NCBI GenBank assembly: GCA_023459055.1
Contig: JAEWVR010000024.1
Span: 1-44,659, forward strand
Direction: 5' to 3'
DNA from: Fibrobacterota bacterium
Lineage (GTDB): Bacteria > Fibrobacterota > Chitinivibrionia > Chitinivibrionales > Chitinispirillaceae
DNA: 44,659 nucleotides
The notes under the pieces were generated by a model. The model ran no database searches. It was not told where the DNA came from and saw only the letters and a list, made by a program, of their open reading frames with translations. The position numbers were made by a program, and so were the translations under genes. Shown here piece after piece: positions 15,152 to 24,415 of this stretch (position 1 is the stretch's first letter; every line of letters starts with the position of its first letter).

Positions 15152-17671
15152 TCAGCGAATGATTACCTTTTTTACCTCTCTGAATGAGTTTGTTTTCATC
15201 TTAACATAATAAACACCCGATGAAAAACCGGAAACATTAAGAATTTTTTGAAATGTTCCTGCAGACATATCTGAATTCACAAGTGTGGCAAGCTTTTGCC
15301 CTGATACACTAAAGAGCGAAATGTTGACATGATCATTTGAACATATTGAATATTCAAGTGACAACATCTTTCCATGTCCCTGTTGGAGATTACACTTAAC
15401 ATTTGAAAGTATCGTCTCAAGCTTTACAGAAGCGATTGGATTTGTTACAGCAACAGTCCTGAATACAGCGTTTAACGTCTGATTTACAGATAGTGTGATC
15501 GAAATGGAGTCTGTCGTTTCTGTTGAGGCACCTTCCCAACGAACAAATTCAAATCCGCTTTTTGCAATTGCCTTGACAGAAAGAGGAGCACTTTTAAAGA
15601 AGGTAAGCCCGGAGAGACCCGCACACATTTTTACACCGCTAATATAGATGTCTGCAGCGTTTTCATTTGACAATGTTACTGAAAGTGTGGCAGTACCGCT
15701 CAGGCTAAAAAGATTTTTAATCTGGTTGAATACATATGGCGGTCTTTCTGTGACAAATTTTCTTACATCGTCGACTGAACTTTGCCAGCCTGAAACAGAC
15801 TGTATACCTTTGTCTGCTTTCCACCTTGTAGCCTGATCTGCCATTTCAGGTTTCAGAACATTTTCGATGCTGTCAACAATACCGCTGACTCTTGCAGGGG
15901 CCAATGTACTGTTGAGATGCGCAGCACATCTCTGCGCAAAGAAGTTCTTGTATTCAGATATCTTTATAAGGTTAGAGAAAATTGTATCGGTTGTAAGTGC
16001 ACCGCTGATGCTGCCTCCTCCGCTATTAAACATGTTCGTTGAAAGTCCGGTGTATTTAAACGCCTGGTCAAAATCTACAAGAAGGAATTGCCACTTTGTT
16101 TTGGCAGTTTTCCAGTAATGGTAATTATGCCCCCAGCTCGTATTTACTCCATAGGCTACCATTAAGATAAAATCTGAGAAACTATTTACATCCACAATTT
16201 CTTTTATTGCATTGTAATTACCGGACTTGACCGTAGAAATCATTGACGCATAAGCAGTGGTGGATCCACGCACAAGTTTTTTCCCTTCGGCTGCCATTCC
16301 AAAACCACCTCCACCACCTGACGGCAGCATCGTGGCTTCAATCTGATCGAGAGTTGTTGTATCAATATCTTTAAAGTTTTCTTTAAAGAACATAGGGAAA
16401 AAATCATCTCTGAGATCGTATACACCCCAGTATTTCCCGTTGAGATAGACAACAACGGGTGTATACGCCTGATTTAAGGCATCCATTTGTTTATAAGTCA
16501 TCGGATAGATAATGTTATCGCTTATGTAATTAGTACTCCAGGCATCACCGCTGTTGCGTAATCTCAGGCGGTTGAACTTTGTCACCGGCTTGCTGAATAA
16601 TTGATAGTCAAGAAAATCGGTCCCGTATTTCGGTCTGATTGCAACCTGCATGGGCATTTGCGGACATTCATAACTTGTAAGAGATCCCGGACCAATGGCG
16701 GCATTGATTGAAAACGCCTGTTTCCCATCATTTGTAAAATACTCCATTGAAACAGGAATTTCCTTGAGCTTATATCCATTTTCGTAAAGACCTATTGTTT
16801 TATCCCATAAAAGCATAGAGTCTGTTGCTATTGATATTACGGGAATTGTTCGCGCCTTTTCATTTATGAGATATGTGCTGCTGCTTATGGGTCCTGCGAG
16901 TTTATCGTCGTCTATACAGCGGGCACGGATTGTTGATGTAGATTTAATGGAAATCGCCGATGAATACTTTGATGACTTGACTGTTGGTGTAGAACCGTTT
17001 GTTGTATAGTAAATTGAAGTACCGCCATCTGAAGACAATGCAACACTTTGTCCTGAAGAGTAAAATCCACCCTTGACAGAAAAAGTAACTTCTGACGACC
17101 TGGTTTCCAGATCAAGCGGTTTTGCAGTGGTTGAATTTGATGCCGCAGGGGTAGGCTGGTCAAATTTATGCCATTTGCCATCACTGCCACGACCAATCGA
17201 AATATCTGCCAGTGAATTGATAGTGTATGTTACTGAATCGACAAATACCGATCCTTTTGTCAATCCGACAAATTCTGCATCTTTGTCAAGTTTGAAATTA
17301 GTATGGTATCGCTGAGTAGTGAATTTTGCTGTAAATGGATAATACGGACGTGTGTCGTCTTTACCGGGAGCACAATCATACCCATCACAGAAAAATACAA
17401 GATACCCGTTTGCAGGAATTTTTGCACCTGACGGGATTGCCCATTTCTGAGGCTTTGATTTGTTGCTTGTAAGATAGTACCCGCTCAGACTTACCTCAGA
17501 ACTACTGTTATTATATAGCTCAATCCAGTCTGAATAATCTGTGTAGTCACATAAATCAGGGTTGGTTGTTGCGTTCTTTGCAACAAATTCATTAATTTGT
17601 AGTTCAGCAATTACATTGACATTATAAATGGAAATAACAAGCATTGTCATCAACAGATAATTCAAACGCAT
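15152..17671 (-). CDS. Secreted CotH-kinase / lamin-tail protein (paralogue)
   Basis: An 839-residue paralogue of the next gene downstream. Signal peptide (1-22), lamin-tail domain (about 22-150, QINEFVAKNATTNPDLCDYTDYSDWIELYNNSS), Fn3-associated domain (about 200-270), CotH domain (about 280-655, VYLNGKYWGVYDLRDDF and FLLVDFDQAFKY), bacterial-repeat domain (about 675-745, GFEFVRWEG) and T9SS C-terminal domain (FSVSGQKLATLVNSDM...SGVYYVKMKTNS). It lacks the beta-helix and second lamin tail of its neighbour. AGGAGC upstream of ATG 17671 supports the start. About 150 bases separate the two genes, suggesting a tandem duplication followed by domain gain or loss. Confidence 0.9.
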   Translation of the reverse strand: MRLNYLLMTMLVISIYNVNVIAELQINEFVAKNATTNPDLCDYTDYSDWIELYNNSSSEVSLSGYYLTSNKSKPQKWAIPSGAKIPANGYLVFFCDGYDCAPGKDDTRPYYPFTAKFTTQRYHTNFKLDKDAEFVGLTKGSVFVDSVTYTINSLADISIGRGSDGKWHKFDQPTPAASNSTTAKPLDLETRSSEVTFSVKGGFYSSGQSVALSSDGGTSIYYTTNGSTPTVKSSKYSSAISIKSTSTIRARCIDDDKLAGPISSSTYLINEKARTIPVISIATDSMLLWDKTIGLYENGYKLKEIPVSMEYFTNDGKQAFSINAAIGPGSLTSYECPQMPMQVAIRPKYGTDFLDYQLFSKPVTKFNRLRLRNSGDAWSTNYISDNIIYPMTYKQMDALNQAYTPVVVYLNGKYWGVYDLRDDFFPMFFKENFKDIDTTTLDQIEATMLPSGGGGGFGMAAEGKKLVRGSTTAYASMISTVKSGNYNAIKEIVDVNSFSDFILMVAYGVNTSWGHNYHYWKTAKTKWQFLLVDFDQAFKYTGLSTNMFNSGGGSISGALTTDTIFSNLIKISEYKNFFAQRCAAHLNSTLAPARVSGIVDSIENVLKPEMADQATRWKADKGIQSVSGWQSSVDDVRKFVTERPPYVFNQIKNLFSLSGTATLSVTLSNENAADIYISGVKMCAGLSGLTFFKSAPLSVKAIAKSGFEFVRWEGASTETTDSISITLSVNQTLNAVFRTVAVTNPIASVKLETILSNVKCNLQQGHGKMLSLEYSICSNDHVNISLFSVSGQKLATLVNSDMSAGTFQKILNVSGFSSGVYYVKMKTNSFREVKKVIIR

Positions 17672-18280
17672 TATATGCGCTCCTTTTCTAATATTTAAAT
17701 TCTCCTGAAAAAATAAATCTGTATCTTTAAAATCAGATTAACTGTTAATTGCCGGCTAAGATCTCTTTTATGATAGCCATAGAGATTGATCATTTTGTCT
17801 ATATTAGCATATGTATTTTTACCACAAGTGTAATTATTACGTACAAACATACCGAATCGAACAGTAAGGGTCATTGCATATTTATCAATTGACATTACTA
17901 TTTTTTCGCAAAATATCAATGCACCTATTATAAGATAGCATCTTTTTTTCGAATTTGCTGAAAATGTTCGAAAGTAATTACTTTTTTTGTATCCATACAG
18001 GATACACACTATAAGCGTAATGCGTTGTTTATAAACAAATTAACTGTTCTGAATTATAATTAAACACAACATAACCGTAATTATTTTTTTATAAGCAGTA
18101 TTGCAACATTTTTTTACGACACATTAACATTTGTGAATTATTGACATATGCGGAAATAAAACAAGACAACGTCCTGCATTGTGACACTTTCCATAAGGAG
18201 AAAATGCAATGAAGAAAATAATCGTTTAACAATAATCAATTGACTACTTTATAATATGCGATATACATTATTGTCAGGTT
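17672..18280. other. AT-rich gene-free interval with a six-codon reading frame
   Basis: No credible long gene. On the plus strand a strong TAAGGAG (18194-18200) precedes ATG 18209, which opens only six codons (MKKIIV) before TAA at 18227-18229. A TTGACA at 18141-18146 could be a -35 element but lacks a good -10. This may be the stub of a lost gene or a leader peptide. The open frame at 17695-18009 has no ribosome binding site or protein-like composition. Confidence 0.45.
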
Positions 18281-19816
18281 TTACCTTAATCGGACGATTC
18301 TTTGGTATGACTCGCTTCTCCCCCTTTCTGACTGATTCAGCCTGGAAATATAAGTACCGGCTGGTATATCCGGATAATTAGAAGTAAACCTTCCTGGTCG
18401 GGCCAACTCTTTTGACAGCAATTGACCTGAAACCAAAAAGGTTGACACTCCTGTTTTTTCATGGGAATCACTTCTGAATTGCACATTTACAGATTGCGTG
18501 TTTATATTATAGAATTTTTTAAAAGGAACAATAGATTTATTTTCTTCTGTATAAACGACCGTCGTTGTAATAGAATCTGTGTCAGGTATTGTTGATCCAA
18601 GATAGAAAGAATCAATACGGAACAACTCTGTTGCACCAAACGCACTCATTGTCCATACCGATGCTCCTGTAGAATCAAACTCCACGGCAGAATTTGAACT
18701 CATACCATTACAAACAAGCGTATTGCCATTTGGCAAACGTGTTATGGAACCTTCATTACCGGTCATTTTAGGAATAGCTATGCTTTTAAACGGTGTTGAT
18801 GGTCCAAAGGTTTGTCCGGATGTCAAACTGTAAAAACCATTTGTTGATGGTAATACAATCTCATATCCTATCTTGGTTTCATTACTGATAACGAGAACAT
18901 TTCCTGCTCCCGGGAGCTTTTTACGCGTTCCCGGAAAATAATCGGTTACCCAGGTTGTGGCATGCTGCCCTATTAAATAATTAGTTCCGGTTACACCATA
19001 ATTGGATGGATTTCCCCAACGGTAAAGAATATCGCCACCTTTTCCATAACGCCCACCGGTGTGTCCTGATGCCTGTACGGTTGTTGTACTATGATCGATA
19101 ATGATAAATTCACCGAAAAATTTCAGATTAACTATCAGCTGATCAAGTCTTTGATTATACCGGACATGGTTTGCATGAAGCCACTCTTTACTGCCAGCGG
19201 ATCCATCATATCCTTTATTAATGTCAAGCAGTTCCGGTTTACCGGTTCCGGAATGTTCGCTTGCTTTCCATTCCCAGACAATATCAGCCGTAGACATACC
19301 GGTTGGTGTTATCTCAGTAACTTTCTCCGCAATGGTACCATCACGTTCGACGGTTGCTGCTATGGTGAAAATTGTTGGTAATTCTTTGATGTCATTCGTT
19401 TTGTAATAAAAGGTACAATCATGATGCGGCATATAGGTACTGCTGTGGTAAGGATAATCCCACGCAATAGTACCGTCCCATTTGATAATCTGAAACCTGC
19501 CACCTGTAAGGGCAACTGATAATGGAAATATTCCATTACCGGTATTTGAATTGTCTCGACATGGGAATAGAACGCTACTGTCCCTGAGCAGATATGCATG
19601 GCTCATTACATTATATTCACTTGTCCATATATGAATCGTTCTGCCGTTCATATCCTTAAGGTAACATGTTTTGCCACTTGCATAAAAATTATATCCGGGA
19701 AAGGGCGAACCTGCAGCACTGCTATTATTAACCGATACTACCGCAACAAGTAAAGCCGCGGCAATTCCGATTATTTTTGAATAATAATCGTCACTTAACA
19801 AAAAACAAATTACCAT
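18281..19816 (-). CDS. Secreted arylsulfotransferase (ASST)-like protein
   Basis: A 511-residue exported protein resembling the ASST beta-propeller family. It shows PGYNFYAS-G-TCYLKDMNGRTIHIW, then PHHDCTFYYK, ASEHSGTGKPELLDI, EWLHANHVRYNQRLDQLIVNLKFFGEFIIID, GHTGGRYGKGGDILYRWGNPSNYG and GQHATTWVTDYFPG, then N-T-VCNG loops. Family members transfer sulfate between phenols or act as secreted propellers; the reaction here cannot be fixed. Signal peptide about 12-35. The C-terminus (about 440-511, FLVSGQLLSKEL...AGTYISRL) is a T9SS-type sorting domain. Start at ATG 19816 is weakly supported by a G-rich stretch upstream. It is monocistronic as far as visible. Confidence 0.75.
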   Translation of the reverse strand: MVICFLLSDDYYSKIIGIAAALLVAVVSVNNSSAAGSPFPGYNFYASGKTCYLKDMNGRTIHIWTSEYNVMSHAYLLRDSSVLFPCRDNSNTGNGIFPLSVALTGGRFQIIKWDGTIAWDYPYHSSTYMPHHDCTFYYKTNDIKELPTIFTIAATVERDGTIAEKVTEITPTGMSTADIVWEWKASEHSGTGKPELLDINKGYDGSAGSKEWLHANHVRYNQRLDQLIVNLKFFGEFIIIDHSTTTVQASGHTGGRYGKGGDILYRWGNPSNYGVTGTNYLIGQHATTWVTDYFPGTRKKLPGAGNVLVISNETKIGYEIVLPSTNGFYSLTSGQTFGPSTPFKSIAIPKMTGNEGSITRLPNGNTLVCNGMSSNSAVEFDSTGASVWTMSAFGATELFRIDSFYLGSTIPDTDSITTTVVYTEENKSIVPFKKFYNINTQSVNVQFRSDSHEKTGVSTFLVSGQLLSKELARPGRFTSNYPDIPAGTYISRLNQSERGRSESYQRIVRLR

Positions 19817-19943
19817 ACACAGTGTAGCCCCCCGGCTTACCCCGATACGTTAGATTTCATAGAATTAATCTATGCAATATACAGTCAATATATCACTGGA
19901 TAACCAGTTGAATAGTAAAAATTATGAATTATTCTCAATAATC

Positions 19944-19961
19944 CATTCTCAATTGAGAATG
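19944..19961. promoter_or_regulatory. Perfect 18-base palindrome upstream of the ASST-like gene
   Basis: CATTCTCAATTGAGAATG is a perfect palindrome in the 216-base gap between the ASST-like gene start (19816) and the chemoreceptor stop (20033). A half site (ATTCTCAATA) lies 14 bases to its left. It has the size and symmetry of a dimeric repressor operator. The regulator is unknown. Confidence 0.35.
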
Positions 19962-20032
19962 CTAACCGGGGGCGGAGTCAGGAAATAACCATTGCGATTA
20001 GTCAATAAGCAGAGTGCCTGAACAGGTTGCTG

Positions 20033-21775
20033 TCAGATTTTAAACTGCGATAGAAGTTCTTTTAAATATGACGATAGCTTTGACAACTCTTCTGAACTTT
20101 TTTTTACTTTAGTGATTTCTGATGCTGTATCGCGAATACCATTGTTTACAGCACTGATAGTTCCGGATACTTCAAGAAGCCCTTGAGCCGACTCATTTAC
20201 ATGACGGGAAACCTCCTGCGCGCCAGTGCTGACCTGACTTACATTTCGTGCAATCTCACTTATTGTAGCACTCTGTTCTTCAACAGCAGCAACAATAGTA
20301 TGCGAAATAGCATTAACCTCTTCAATGACTTTCGAAACCTTATCGATAGCCACAGCTGTAGATTCAGCACCTGACTGTATTGCTTCAACCTGCATTCTAA
20401 TCTCATTTGTCGAATCTGCTGTCTGCCTCGCCAATTCTTTTACTTCACTTGCTACAACGGCAAATCCTTTTCCTGATTCACCAGCCCGTGCAGCTTCAAT
20501 AGTAGCATTTAACGCAAGTAGATTAGTCTGTGAAGCAATATTATTAATTACTTCAATAACTTTACCAATTGACAATGCAGCAACATTAAGTTTATCCATA
20601 GTTTCTTTACTGTTGCGGGCATGAATATTTGCCTCCTCTGCAATCCTGAGTTCCTTTTGACAATTAGTAGCAACTTCATTTAAAGAAACACTCATTTCTT
20701 CAATTGCAGATGCAACTGTATGTGTTGAGACTGACATCTGTTCGGCTGCTGAGGAAATCGTATTTATATTTGTTGTAGCTTCTTCAGTTGCTGAAGCGAC
20801 TGTTGCAGTCTGAGAACTCATCTCTTCCGCATTTGCAGCAACCTGAATGGACGTCGTGGAAAGACCGGAGGCATATGTAACAACAGTATCGGCACTTTTG
20901 GAAATACTTCCTATCATGCGTTGTATTTTTTCAACAAACTTATTAAAATAGCGGGCCATATCACTTATCTCATCATTGTTTATAATCTTCAGCCGTTTTG
21001 TAAGATCCCCCTCACCCTCAGATATATCTTTGAGCATCTTACTCGTTGAATTGATTTGTAATGAAATCGTATGTGCAACAAAAAATCCTAAAAGTATCAT
21101 TATCCCCAAACCGATAACCATGATAGTACTCATAATAAGTAAAGTTCTTCCAGAGCTTACATTTCTCTCTTTCTTTATTTTTGCCAGTAATTCATCAATG
21201 TCATTAGTATATGCACCAGTCCCGATTACCATGTCAAATGCCTGATGGTATAAAGAGTAAGCTCTTTTTGGAAGAGCTGCATCCTGACCCATTTTTGGAA
21301 AGTAATAATCGGTAAATCCCCCACCATTAAGAGCCTGGGCACGCAATTCACGAATAAGATATTTTCCCTTCGCATCCTGTAAATCGTTACGATTTTTCCC
21401 TTCAACTTCTTTTTTTCCATACAAAACCACATTGGTTCCTTCTTTTGTATCCGCAAAGAAATACCCATCAGTAACATCTGTTTTATTGAGCCCATACCGG
21501 ATATTACGCAACAGATGTGTACCTATCGTTTTTGCTTCATCAGTTGAAATAACGCCATCAGCAGAAAGTTTTTCAAGTTGCTGAAGCATTGTATATGCCG
21601 TTTCGACCTCATAACGAATATACAGATCAAACGATGTTCTTAATTGTGAATCAAACTGTGTCAGAATTTCTTTATTTGTTTTTGTTGAAAAAGAATTGTA
21701 AACAAACAGTAAAAAGCAGTTAAATACAAACGCTGAGCTGCAGAAAAATATGACAATTTTCCATTTGAGTTTCAT
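20033..21775 (-). CDS. Methyl-accepting chemotaxis protein with Cache sensor
   Basis: A 580-residue transmembrane chemoreceptor. TM1 about 7-28, periplasmic single-Cache (sCache_2-like) sensor about 30-205 with DGYFFADTKEGTNVV and DMVIGTGAYTNDID, TM2 about 212-236, HAMP about 237-290 (DISEGEGDLTKRLKI), then the long helical signalling domain to the end. The conserved hairpin tip is present (NNIASQTNLLALNATIEAARAGESGKGFAVVASEVKELARQ, in parts). There is no C-terminal CheR-binding pentapeptide; the protein ends KELLSQFKI. sCache_2 sensors often bind small organic acids. No ribosome binding site is obvious before ATG 21775. It follows the heme genes in the same direction with a gap of about 170 bases and may be separately transcribed. 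Confidence 0.95.
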   Translation of the reverse strand: MKLKWKIVIFFCSSAFVFNCFLLFVYNSFSTKTNKEILTQFDSQLRTSFDLYIRYEVETAYTMLQQLEKLSADGVISTDEAKTIGTHLLRNIRYGLNKTDVTDGYFFADTKEGTNVVLYGKKEVEGKNRNDLQDAKGKYLIRELRAQALNGGGFTDYYFPKMGQDAALPKRAYSLYHQAFDMVIGTGAYTNDIDELLAKIKKERNVSSGRTLLIMSTIMVIGLGIMILLGFFVAHTISLQINSTSKMLKDISEGEGDLTKRLKIINNDEISDMARYFNKFVEKIQRMIGSISKSADTVVTYASGLSTTSIQVAANAEEMSSQTATVASATEEATTNINTISSAAEQMSVSTHTVASAIEEMSVSLNEVATNCQKELRIAEEANIHARNSKETMDKLNVAALSIGKVIEVINNIASQTNLLALNATIEAARAGESGKGFAVVASEVKELARQTADSTNEIRMQVEAIQSGAESTAVAIDKVSKVIEEVNAISHTIVAAVEEQSATISEIARNVSQVSTGAQEVSRHVNESAQGLLEVSGTISAVNNGIRDTASEITKVKKSSEELSKLSSYLKELLSQFKI

Positions 21776-21942
21776 GGTATGTACCCGGGTTAATCGTTAA
21801 TAAGCCGATTCTGTAATCAGATCAGATTGAGTGTATCGTTTTTTTTCATATCAGTCAATTTATTTGATAGATACAACAGAAAAATTGAAGTACAACTCAT
21901 TTATCGGGCAAATCAGGGGTGTAAATATGGAAAATTACATCT

Positions 21943-22410
21943 TCAAAAAGTTATCTGATAATGGCTCTTTTTATACTCTTTAAGTGATTGTAGTACCAGC
22001 ACCGAATTGTGCGGAACAAGATTTATCATTTCTGAAATACGTTCACGGAACTCCTGTTCACTTCGGGCATGCATCATGGCGTAAAGATTGTAATGCCAAT
22101 CGGTATAGGGTGTTCTCCTGTAGCAGTGACTTACAAATAATAGCGATGACAGTTTTCCACCGGCATCATCACAGAGCTGATTATCTACCTCAAAAGCAAC
22201 CATTGCATTAAAAGCGAATCCAGCTTTATTATGTTTGACAATTCCTGCAAACCTCCGGATCACTCCTGTTTTTAAATAGTCTTTAATTTTTTGCAGAAGT
22301 GTTTCAGTATCGGTTCCGAGTTTTTCCGCAAATGGTGCGAACGGTTCAGGTACAAGTTCTATTGGCTCCTGAATTACCGATAAAGTTTTTTTATCAATCA
22401 AATCAGACAT
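21943..22410 (-). CDS. ahbB: Siroheme decarboxylase subunit AhbB
   Basis: Together with AhbA removes carboxyl groups from the C12 and C18 acetates of siroheme, giving 12,18-didecarboxysiroheme. The Lrp/AsnC-like winged-helix fold has an N-terminal helix-turn-helix (LVPEPFAPFAEKLGTDTETLLQKIKDYLKTGVIRRFAGIV) and the AhbB-type core HNKAGFAFNAMVAFEV, SHCYRRTPYTDWHYNLYAMMHA. Length of 155 residues is normal. ATG 22410 is chosen over TTG 22413. It overlaps ahbA by 8 bases, consistent with subunits of one complex. The AhbB rather than AhbA assignment rests on the SHCYRR...YNL segment. Confidence 0.87.
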   Translation of the reverse strand: MSDLIDKKTLSVIQEPIELVPEPFAPFAEKLGTDTETLLQKIKDYLKTGVIRRFAGIVKHNKAGFAFNAMVAFEVDNQLCDDAGGKLSSLLFVSHCYRRTPYTDWHYNLYAMMHARSEQEFRERISEMINLVPHNSVLVLQSLKEYKKSHYQITF

Positions 22411-22849
22411 CAAGAACCAATCCTATTTTATACGTTTTCTCTGCAGGAAATTCTTTAAGGTCTGAAACCCCGTCAAGTCCCGTGATTTTTTCAAATACAT
22501 CAGCCTTTTCTTTTTCCGATTCGTAAATAAGTGTAAACCACAAATTCCGTTCACCCGCTCGGGCATAATTATGGGTAACCTGATCAAGCTGACTAATCTC
22601 ATCAGCTACCAGGTCAATCCTGTCAGGTGCAACACATACCCCGACAAGCGTTGTCGAAAAGCCGATTTTCCTCCAGTCAATTACCGCCCGGATTGTACGC
22701 AATATCCCTTTGTCAGCCAGTTTTCTCAGATGAGACAGGCAGGTATCCTCAGTAATACCAGCCCTTTCAGCAATCGTTTTAAAAGGGCGGGCATTGAGTG
22801 GAAATGCCGTTTGCACAATATTAAGTACTATCCGCTCAATTTCAGTCAT
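22403..22849 (-). CDS. ahbA: Siroheme decarboxylase subunit AhbA
   Basis: Partner of AhbB in siroheme decarboxylation. It is 148 residues, with the Lrp/AsnC-like layout: helix-turn-helix about 5-55 (RPFKTIAERAGITEDTCLSHLRKLADKGILRTIRAVIDWRK in parts), then a ferredoxin-like domain with VTHNY (His93-Asn-Tyr95) and NLWFTLIYE. It overlaps the cobA-hemD fusion by ATGA (22846-22849) and ahbB at the other end. The position directly after the siroheme-forming genes and the presence of ahbC and ahbD upstream make a transcription-factor role unlikely despite the fold. Confidence 0.87.
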   Translation of the reverse strand: MTEIERIVLNIVQTAFPLNARPFKTIAERAGITEDTCLSHLRKLADKGILRTIRAVIDWRKIGFSTTLVGVCVAPDRIDLVADEISQLDQVTHNYARAGERNLWFTLIYESEKEKADVFEKITGLDGVSDLKEFPAEKTYKIGLVLDV

Positions 22850-24378
22850 TTCCGGGTACCTTTTTTAACTGCTGTTTTTAAAGTAGCAACCATTGCCGGT
22901 ATTGATGCATTCGCTGCAATAAAAATGGTACCTTTATAGTATTTTCTTACAGTCGATGCAGTAATGTCCCCAATACAGCATGGGATAATTGTAGTATCCC
23001 TGCAGAGAGGATTTCCGAAATAGTGTTCTGCCGTTGACGAACTGGTAAACAGGACATAATCACCATCCTTAACAGGACAATATTCAGGATTAGCAGCTAC
23101 TGTATCGTAAACCTGAAACTCGGTAACATCTGCATGTCGCTCTCTGAGCGTGTCAATAAGAATTGTCCGGGCTACCGATGCACGCGGTACAAGGATATGT
23201 TCTCCTTGTAAATGTTTGGGTATAATCGATAATAGTTCTTCAGCAACAAATTTTTTAGGCACATAATCAGGTATGACTCCATATTTTTTTAGAGCTGCAG
23301 CAGTACCGCCACCTATTGTATAGATCTTTTTCCCTGCCAGATGACGTGCATCAATACCATTTTCAAAAAGTGCATCCATAAAAAGTTTCACCCCATTCGG
23401 GCTTGTAAATATCACCATGGAGAACTTTGCAAGAAACAATTTCGACAGTGATGCAAGTGTACGTGTCCGCGGTTTTATTTTTATAATCGGCCATGGTACA
23501 GCTGTTGCACCAGCACAGTATAATGATTTTAACAGCTCATCAGACTGTTCCGGAGTTCGCAGGACTACCGCGCGTACTCCAGCAAGCGGCAAGGCTCTAA
23601 TCCACGATAACTTTCTTGCGAACTTTGCAGTTTCACCGACAACAAGCACAGCAGGGGCTTCTATGGAGTGACGTTCCTTTAATGCAGCAATCGTACCTAA
23701 TGTCCCTGACACAACTTTCTGATATGGTAACGTACCATTTTGAACAATTGCAGCGGGAGTCCTTTTTGTAAACATTCCTCCTGATACTATCCGTTCAACA
23801 AGAATCGGCAGGTTCTGCATCGCCATTAAAAAAACGATTGTATCTGCTACAGGCATGTTCAGGGTATCAATTGATTCTCCTGCCTGAAGATGCCCCGTGA
23901 CAATTGCTACAGAACGGGAAACACTTCTATGCGTCACAGGAATTCCAGCCCATGCAGGAGCAGCAATAGCCGACGATACACCCGGAACTATTTGAAAATC
24001 AATCCTGTGATCCCGCAAGTATTCCATCTCTTCGCTGCCACGTCCGAACAGTAAAGGATCTCCCCCCTTAAGCCTGACTACTACTTTACCTTTTTTAGCA
24101 TACGTCAGGAGCATTTTGTTAATATCAGACTGGGGCACTGATGGTTTATTACCCCTTTTACCGGCAAATATCCTGATCGTTGAATCAGGTAACGTTGCCA
24201 CAAGAGATTCATTGACAAGCGCATCATAGATAACGACGTCGCATGCATGCAACAGTTCATTACCTTTCACCGATATCAACTCCGGATCGCCCGGACCTGC
24301 ACCTACAAGGTAAACAATACCCTTTTTGGTACGTTTTGTTGATTTGGTTGTTTGTTTAATCATGTTGTATATACCCAT
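22846..24378 (-). CDS. cobA-hemD: Fused uroporphyrinogen-III C-methyltransferase / uroporphyrinogen-III synthase
   Basis: Bifunctional enzyme of 510 residues. The N-terminal half (about 20-260) is the SAM-dependent methyltransferase that makes precorrin-2: VYLVGAGPGDPELIS, VVRLKGGDPLLFGRG, VPGVSSAIAAPAWAGIPVTHR, VTGH. The C-terminal half (about 265-505) is uroporphyrinogen-III synthase: VVLRTPEQSDELL, FTSPNGVKLFMDAL, IYTIGGGTAAALKKYG, VLFTSSSTAEHYF. The fusion joins ring closure to the first committed siroheme step. Two starts, ATG 24378 and ATG 24363, are possible; neither has a strong ribosome binding site. It lies 37 bases after the sirC-like gene and overlaps ahbA. Confidence 0.93.
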   Translation of the reverse strand: MGIYNMIKQTTKSTKRTKKGIVYLVGAGPGDPELISVKGNELLHACDVVIYDALVNESLVATLPDSTIRIFAGKRGNKPSVPQSDINKMLLTYAKKGKVVVRLKGGDPLLFGRGSEEMEYLRDHRIDFQIVPGVSSAIAAPAWAGIPVTHRSVSRSVAIVTGHLQAGESIDTLNMPVADTIVFLMAMQNLPILVERIVSGGMFTKRTPAAIVQNGTLPYQKVVSGTLGTIAALKERHSIEAPAVLVVGETAKFARKLSWIRALPLAGVRAVVLRTPEQSDELLKSLYCAGATAVPWPIIKIKPRTRTLASLSKLFLAKFSMVIFTSPNGVKLFMDALFENGIDARHLAGKKIYTIGGGTAAALKKYGVIPDYVPKKFVAEELLSIIPKHLQGEHILVPRASVARTILIDTLRERHADVTEFQVYDTVAANPEYCPVKDGDYVLFTSSSTAEHYFGNPLCRDTTIIPCCIGDITASTVRKYYKGTIFIAANASIPAMVATLKTAVKKGTRK

Positions 24379-24415
24379 ATTCGATTAACATTAGTAACCA
24401 TAGAAGCAATTGTGA

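Noticed and set aside
17695..18009. 104-codon minus-strand open frame
   Set aside because: AT-rich, low-complexity translation without a ribosome binding site; sits in an otherwise gene-free interval.
22403..22849. Lrp/AsnC transcription factor
   Set aside because: The fold is Lrp-like, but pairing with a second such gene, His-Asn-Tyr and YNL motifs, and the ahbC/ahbD context fit siroheme decarboxylase.
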